A model generated the notes under the pieces. That model was not told where the DNA came from. It made no database searches and was given only the letters and a program-made list of their open reading frames with translations. The position numbers and the translations under genes are program-made. Below are positions 59,881 through 64,000 of a DNA stretch of 64,000 nt, piece by piece (positions within the stretch are counted from its first letter, which is position 1; each line of letters opens with the position of its first letter). Source of the DNA: Phycisphaerae bacterium (GTDB lineage: Bacteria > Planctomycetota > Phycisphaerae > UBA1845 > Fen-1342); the NCBI GenBank assembly GCA_028279405.1, contig JANQNU010000090.1, forward strand, positions 85,007-149,006, read 5' to 3'.

Positions 59881-60386
59881 CCGGCACCCCGCGGATCCGG
59901 ACCATCCAGCACGCGCTGGGTCTGTTCCGCCCGGTACGCGATCAGCGCGTCCCGCAACCGCGCGTCCTGCAGGGCCAGAATGGAAACGGCCAGCAGTGCC
60001 GCGTTGACGGCTCCCGCGACACCGATCGCCAGCGTGCCCACCGGAACTCCGCGCGGCATCTGCACGATCGAATATAGCGAGTCGAGCCCGCTCAGCGCCT
60101 TGGACTGCACCGGGACGCCGAGTACCGGAAGGTGTGTCTTGGCCGCGAGCATGCCCGGCAGGTGGGCCGCGCCGCCCGCGCCGGCGATGATGACGCGCGT
60201 ACCACGGTCGGCGGCGGTCGCCGCGAACTCGAAGAGCTGGTCCGGCGTGCGATGTGCGGACACCACACGCGCCTCATGCGCAACCTGGAACTCCGACAGC
60301 AAGTCCACTGCATGCCGCATCGTGTCCCAATCGCTGCGACTCCCCATCACAACCGCGACGTGAGCATCGGACGCGAAAGCGCTCAT
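59877..60386 (-). CDS. purE: N5-carboxyaminoimidazole ribonucleotide mutase
   Basis: A protein of 169 residues that moves the carboxyl group of N5-CAIR to CAIR. '[45 protein letters not shown]' (given in part) and '[29 protein letters not shown]' are class I PurE blocks, together with '[13 protein letters not shown]'. GGAGG lies about 10 nt upstream of the ATG at 60386. The pair purE-purK is a normal de novo purine unit; the rest of the pathway is not in the window. Confidence 0.96.
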   Translation of the reverse strand: MSAFASDAHVAVVMGSRSDWDTMRHAVDLLSEFQVAHEARVVSAHRTPDQLFEFAATAADRGTRVIIAGAGGAAHLPGMLAAKTHLPVLGVPVQSKALSGLDSLYSIVQMPRGVPVGTLAIGVAGAVNAALLAVSILALQDARLRDALIAYRAEQTQRVLDGPDPRGAG

Positions 60387-60448
60387 GCAGCCTCAACCTC
60401 CTACCAGCAGACGAGTTCGACACACGTGGATCGTACAGGAACGGCGCC

Positions 60449-60485
60449 AAAAGAAAACCGGCCGCCCACCACAGGGCCGCCGGTT
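60449..60485 (-). terminator. Terminator of the 60538 gene
   Basis: Read on the minus strand: a 12-bp stem (60485-60474 with 60467-60456, one mismatch), 6-nt loop, followed by TTCTTTT. It lies about 50 nt past the stop codon at 60538 and separates that gene from purE. Confidence 0.82.
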
Positions 60486-60537
60486 CGAAAGCCGAGCTGT
60501 CGCGACAACAGCCGGACGTTGGCGATGCGCCTCGCGA

Positions 60538-61938
60538 CTAACCGCCATTCACCAGTTGGACGAAACAGTTGATGTCTCCGACCGAGACCGTGCCGTCGTC
60601 GTTACAGTCGCCATTGAGTTCGTCGCAATCCGGGAACTGCGTGCGGTACGCGGTCGTATCCGTCAGCGCCAGAACGAACGGATTGATGTCGCCGACGCTC
60701 ACGAAACCGTCGCAGTTCATGTCACCAACCAAGCGCGGTGCGGCGCTCGGCACCATCGCCGTCACCACAATCGAATCCGGCGTGCCCGGCTTGAAGAGCC
60801 CGAGCTCGACCTCGCCCGCCTCAGGGGCGTGCGGCGAGTCGAACCGGAAGTTGTACATCGTGCCCCAGCGGATCGCGTTCGCGTTCTCGTTGACGTCGAA
60901 CGAATCCGTCGCCCACGTCAGGCTGCCGTCGAGGAGCACACCGGGCCAGTCGGTACCGTCGAACGGCTCACCGCTGTGATAGTGAACGTCGTGAAAACCG
61001 ATGTTCGTGGCATCAGCGCCGTTCGGCACGAGGAACGAGCCGACCGAGCGGTCGCTGTTCTGATTATGCACCGCATACTCGTAATGCCACGTGCCGTTTC
61101 CGTTGTCGCTGACCTTGTAGCCCAGGTGCAGCAGACCCTCGTTCGGCACCATCACGTCAACAACCGTCGCACCCGGATCGAAATCGGCCCACGCCTGAAT
61201 CGCCGGCTGTTCACGCTGCGTCGAGCCGAAGGGACTCATGGCGTACCCATCGGTTGGTGAACCTGCGCCGACGCTGATCTGTACGTACGACGCGTTGTTG
61301 AACTGCGTGCCCCAAGCCGCCTCGTCCGGCGTCACCAGCTGCGCTTCACCCAAATAGAGGGCCGCCGGATTGAGGGCCGGATCGACGTCACTGACCCGAA
61401 CCTGGGCGCGCTTGAAGATCCGGTCACCACTCAGCCCGCGAGCCGCGTGGGGCCAGGGAAACGCCCCGCTGAACGGGTTGACCTCGAACCTGGGCCCGAG
61501 CATGGCAAAGATGCCGTTCGATGCGGCGCTGTTGGGAGAAGAGCATCCGGCGCCCAGGACAATGCCCAAATTGCCATCGCAGGTGTCGCATAGGCTCATG
61601 CCGAGCGCATCCGTTGTGTGGCGCAACCACGACTGACCAATCTGCTCGAGTACTCCCTCTTTGAGTCGATAGATGTTCTGCCCAATCACAGGGTGACTGC
61701 TTGAATTGGCGATACAGTGAACGGCACGATCGCCGACATTGCATGAAACCGTGCCGATGGAATACCCGGATACGTACACTCCCGGCGAAACTTCGATGGA
61801 CCCCCAGAGCTGGAAACCGCTGACGTCACCAACAATCAGGTCTGGGCCGACGCCAACTGGCTCGTCAGCGCGAGCCTTGGTGCCTTGTAGCGCGACGATG
61901 ACCGCCAAGCCGACCGCGACCATGAGTCGTTTTCGCAT
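60538..61938 (-). CDS. Secreted protein with C-terminal dockerin-like pair (tandem copy 1)
   Basis: An exported protein of 466 residues. Signal peptide 'MRKRLMVAVGLAVIVALQGTKARA'. The body is beta-rich, with 'GVGPDLIVGDVSGFQLWGSIEVSPGVYVSGYSIGTVSCNVGD' (in part) near the N-terminus and 'GLLHLGYKVSDNGNGTWHYEYAVHNQNSDRSVGSF' in the middle. It ends in two Ca-binding loops, 'GDMNCDGFVSVGDINPF' and 'GDCNDDGTVSVGDIN', and 'CFVQLVNGG'. AGGAGG about 8 nt upstream supports the ATG at 61938. From about residue 195 onward it is close to identical to the next gene (62161). Possibly displayed on the cell surface; function unknown. Confidence 0.88.
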   Translation of the reverse strand: MRKRLMVAVGLAVIVALQGTKARADEPVGVGPDLIVGDVSGFQLWGSIEVSPGVYVSGYSIGTVSCNVGDRAVHCIANSSSHPVIGQNIYRLKEGVLEQIGQSWLRHTTDALGMSLCDTCDGNLGIVLGAGCSSPNSAASNGIFAMLGPRFEVNPFSGAFPWPHAARGLSGDRIFKRAQVRVSDVDPALNPAALYLGEAQLVTPDEAAWGTQFNNASYVQISVGAGSPTDGYAMSPFGSTQREQPAIQAWADFDPGATVVDVMVPNEGLLHLGYKVSDNGNGTWHYEYAVHNQNSDRSVGSFLVPNGADATNIGFHDVHYHSGEPFDGTDWPGVLLDGSLTWATDSFDVNENANAIRWGTMYNFRFDSPHAPEAGEVELGLFKPGTPDSIVVTAMVPSAAPRLVGDMNCDGFVSVGDINPFVLALTDTTAYRTQFPDCDELNGDCNDDGTVSVGDINCFVQLVNGG

Positions 61939-62160
61939 GCCGTGTTCCTCCTCTGTTGCGATTGTGACGTCGCTAACTCGCCTGAAGAATCGCTGCGTCC
62001 GGCGCCAACGTCTACAACGTCATATCACACGGCATGGCCGAGCACAACAGAAAATCACGCCACGAGATCCGAAGCCTCTCGACACGCTCAGAATTTGTAA
62101 GAAAAGGTGCGCTCTCCGCGAGAAAGCACACCCCTCCAACCAACAACCTGCTTCGCGCGA

Positions 62161-63636
62161 TTAGCCGCCATTGACCAGTTGCACGAAACAGTTGATGTCT
62201 CCGATCGAGACCGTGCCGTCGTCGTTACAGTCGCCATTGAGTTCGTCGCAATCCGGGAACTGCGTGCGGTACGCGGCCGCATCTGTCAGCGCCAGAACGA
62301 ACGGATTGATGTCGCCGACGCTGACGAAACCGTCGCAGTTCATGTCACCAACCAGACGCGGTGCGGCACTCGGCACCATCGCGGTCACGACAATTGAATC
62401 CGGCGTGCCCGGCTTGAAGAGCCCGAACTCGACCTCGCCCGCCTCAGGCGCGTGCGGTGAGTCGAACCGAAAGTTGTACATCGTGCCCCAGCGGATCGCG
62501 TTCGCGTTCTCGTTGATTTCGAATGGTTCCGTCGCCCACATCAGGTCGCCGTCGACGAGCACACTGGGCCAGTCGGTACCGTCGAACGGCTCACCGCTGT
62601 GATAGTGAACGTCGTGAAAACCGATGTTCGTGGCATCAGCGCCGTTCGGCACGTGGAACGAGCCGACCGAGCGATCGCTGTTCTGATTGTGCACTGCATA
62701 CTCGTAATGCCACGTGCCGTTTCCGTTGTCGCTGACCTTGTAGCCCAGGTGCAGCAGCCCCTCGCCCGGCACCATCACGTCGACCACCGTCACGGCCGGA
62801 TCGAAATCCGCCCACGCCTGGATCGCCGGCTGTTCACGCTGCGTCGAGCCGGTCATGATCATTACGTATCCGCCGGTCGGCGAACCGCTTCCGCGGACGA
62901 ACTGGTGGTAGGAGACGTTGTTCAACTGAGTGCCCCAAGCCGCCTCGTCGGTCGTGACGTACTGTCCTTCGCCAAAGTAGAGTGCCGTGGGATTGAGCGC
63001 CGGGTCAACATCCGCAACGCGCACCTGCGCGCGCTTGAAGATCGCGTTGCCGGTCCACCCGCGCGCCGTATGCGGCCACCGATAGACGCCGGTAAACGGG
63101 TTGACCTCGAACTTGGGACCGAGCCGCGTCTGTTGGCCGTTGACAAGGAAATTGTAGGGATCCGAGCAGCCAACCCCGAGCACCTGTCCGAGCTGTCCGT
63201 CACAAACGCCGCAAATCCCGTCGTCAATTGTGGCGAACGCGTGCTTCACCCAGGATTGACCGATTTGCTCGATCGCGCCGTTCTGCAGTCGATAGATGTT
63301 CTGCGCAATCACCGGGTGGCGGTTCAGGCCGCCAACCCAGTCCGCGCGGAAGTCGCCAATGTTGCACGAGGTTGTCCCGATCGAATAGCCGGACATGAAT
63401 TCACCGGGCGCCACTTCGATCGCGCCCCAGTGCCAGACACTGTTAATGGCACCAACAATGACGTCCGGACCGATCACGGGGCCGAGCGTCTCGGCCTCGG
63501 AGCGCACGACGGCCGAGCAATCCTCCGACGCGCCCGGCAAATCATCCCCCTTCGACACTGCGACTGTCGGCGTCATCACCGAAAGCCCAAGGAAGCCTAC
63601 AACTGTCCCAACAGGGACAACCACCCAGTTCCGCAT
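62161..63636 (-). CDS. Secreted protein with C-terminal dockerin-like pair (tandem copy 2)
   Basis: An exported protein of 491 residues with a signal peptide 'MRNWVVVPVGTVVGFLGLSVMTPTVAVS'. It has the same plan as copy 1. The N-terminal half shares a frame of motifs ('GPDVIVGAINSVWHWGAIEVAPGEFMSGYSIGTTSCNIGD' in part) but differs at many positions. The C-terminal 250 residues, including 'NNVSYHQFVRGSGSP' onward and the two dockerin loops, match copy 1 almost throughout. GGAGGG 8 nt upstream supports the ATG at 63636. It lies 222 bp from copy 1 with a further copy to the right, so an array of paralogues. Confidence 0.88.
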   Translation of the reverse strand: MRNWVVVPVGTVVGFLGLSVMTPTVAVSKGDDLPGASEDCSAVVRSEAETLGPVIGPDVIVGAINSVWHWGAIEVAPGEFMSGYSIGTTSCNIGDFRADWVGGLNRHPVIAQNIYRLQNGAIEQIGQSWVKHAFATIDDGICGVCDGQLGQVLGVGCSDPYNFLVNGQQTRLGPKFEVNPFTGVYRWPHTARGWTGNAIFKRAQVRVADVDPALNPTALYFGEGQYVTTDEAAWGTQLNNVSYHQFVRGSGSPTGGYVMIMTGSTQREQPAIQAWADFDPAVTVVDVMVPGEGLLHLGYKVSDNGNGTWHYEYAVHNQNSDRSVGSFHVPNGADATNIGFHDVHYHSGEPFDGTDWPSVLVDGDLMWATEPFEINENANAIRWGTMYNFRFDSPHAPEAGEVEFGLFKPGTPDSIVVTAMVPSAAPRLVGDMNCDGFVSVGDINPFVLALTDAAAYRTQFPDCDELNGDCNDDGTVSIGDINCFVQLVNGG

Positions 63637-63825
63637 TACTCAGACCCTCCATGCATCGGGGCTCGTTAAGCCCAGGGCCCGCCATTTGCAAGTATGACCA
63701 GATCGGACGCGGCACGTCGCGACAACCGAACGCCGGCACGCAATCGTGACCCGGACGCCGATCGTCGCAATTGCGCGATCCAACAATAGTTGGCACCCGA
63801 CAATCCCCCCCTGTCGTCCGCGCGC

Positions 63826-63861
63826 AAAAAAAAGGGCGCGCTCCGCAATAGGAACGCACCC
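63826..63861 (-). terminator. Terminator of the gene at the right edge
   Basis: Read on the minus strand: an 11-bp stem (63861-63851 with 63844-63834, with T-G pairs), 6-nt loop, then eight T residues (63833-63826). It is about 30 nt after the stop codon at 63890. Confidence 0.88.
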
Positions 63862-63889
63862 GCGTCAGGCTTAAGACGTAAGCGGTCGG

Positions 63890-64000
63890 CTACTTGCCAG
63901 ACACCAGCTGGACGAAGCAGTTGATGTCGCCGACCGTGATCGAGCCATCGTCGTTGCAGTCACCATTCAAGGCGTTGCAATCCGGGAACTGGGCGCGGTA
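63890..64000 (-). CDS. Dockerin-tagged protein, C-terminal end only
   Basis: The frame on the minus strand is open from the right edge to TAG at 63892-63890. The visible 36 residues read 'YRAQFPDCNALNGDCNDDG' and 'SITVGDINCFVQLVSGK', which match the second dockerin-like loop of the 60538 and 62161 proteins. A terminator follows. The remainder of the gene lies to the right of the window; together the three make a tandem array. Confidence 0.88.
   Translation of the reverse strand, partial: YRAQFPDCNALNGDCNDDGSITVGDINCFVQLVSGK

Overview
The window is GC-rich, densely coded bacterial chromosome that most likely comes from a planctomycete, probably the Phycisphaerae side of the phylum. The evidence is indirect but consistent. 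Secreted proteins carry the C-terminal dockerin-like pair 'GDMNCDG.VSVGDIN..V' (8479-8910, 60538-61938, 62161-63636 and a fourth at the right edge). There is a PEP-CTERM protein, there are CxxC zinc-ribbon proteins of planctomycete type, and GC-rich palindromic repeats are scattered between genes. I see no insertion sequence, integrase, prophage or CRISPR array.

Layout. 1-8310: an ABC permease tail, a zinc-ribbon membrane protein, a DUF2203 protein, a divergent seryl-tRNA synthetase, a GH172-type protein, a winged-helix regulator and uvrA. 8479-15943: a dockerin-tagged secreted protein, a STAS protein, a CoA-binding protein, a CrcB fluoride channel, an AGXT2-type aminotransferase, a DUF192 lipoprotein, a SpoIIE-type phosphatase and a DUF1015 protein. 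16226-20956: a 1576-residue FG-GAP lipoprotein with its own promoter and terminator. 21044-28158: an ATP-grasp protein, a CPBP protease, trpC and a three-gene envelope-glycan operon (GNAT, polysaccharide deacetylase, GT39). 28157-36677: a sialidase-like lipoprotein, an XRE regulator coupled to a beta-helix protein, a small Cys protein, DUF1569, hpt, a PH-domain protein and an MFS exporter.

36678-42085: a block of composite repeats, a PEP-CTERM protein, a tRNA-Ile(CAU) gene split by a group I intron, and two tandem paralogous proteins. 42466-47816: ComEC, a LysM lipoprotein and RecG. 48039-49925: DUF1579, DUF6958-like, an AHSA1/SRPBCC protein and ArsR, the last with a perfect palindrome inside its promoter. 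50652-57585: a TPR protein, rpsT, a small unknown protein, a GT9 glycosyltransferase, a VCBS lipoprotein, an orphan CpaE/TadZ ATPase and a zinc-ribbon membrane protein. 57621-64000: two paralogous Cys proteins, purK-purE, and a tandem array of dockerin-tagged secreted proteins.

The strongest unusual element is the split tRNA at 38345-38673. Both exons rebuild a normal tRNA-Ile(CAU) cloverleaf, and the 255-nt insert has the conserved core of Azoarcus-type (IC3) group I ribozymes. Next come three families of intergenic palindromic repeats that combine into composite modules, one of them duplicated over 119 bp. Also notable are two apparently leaderless promoters (hpt and arsR) and signs of recent duplication or gene conversion among the dockerin-tagged proteins. 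All family names come from reading motifs by eye; no database search was run.
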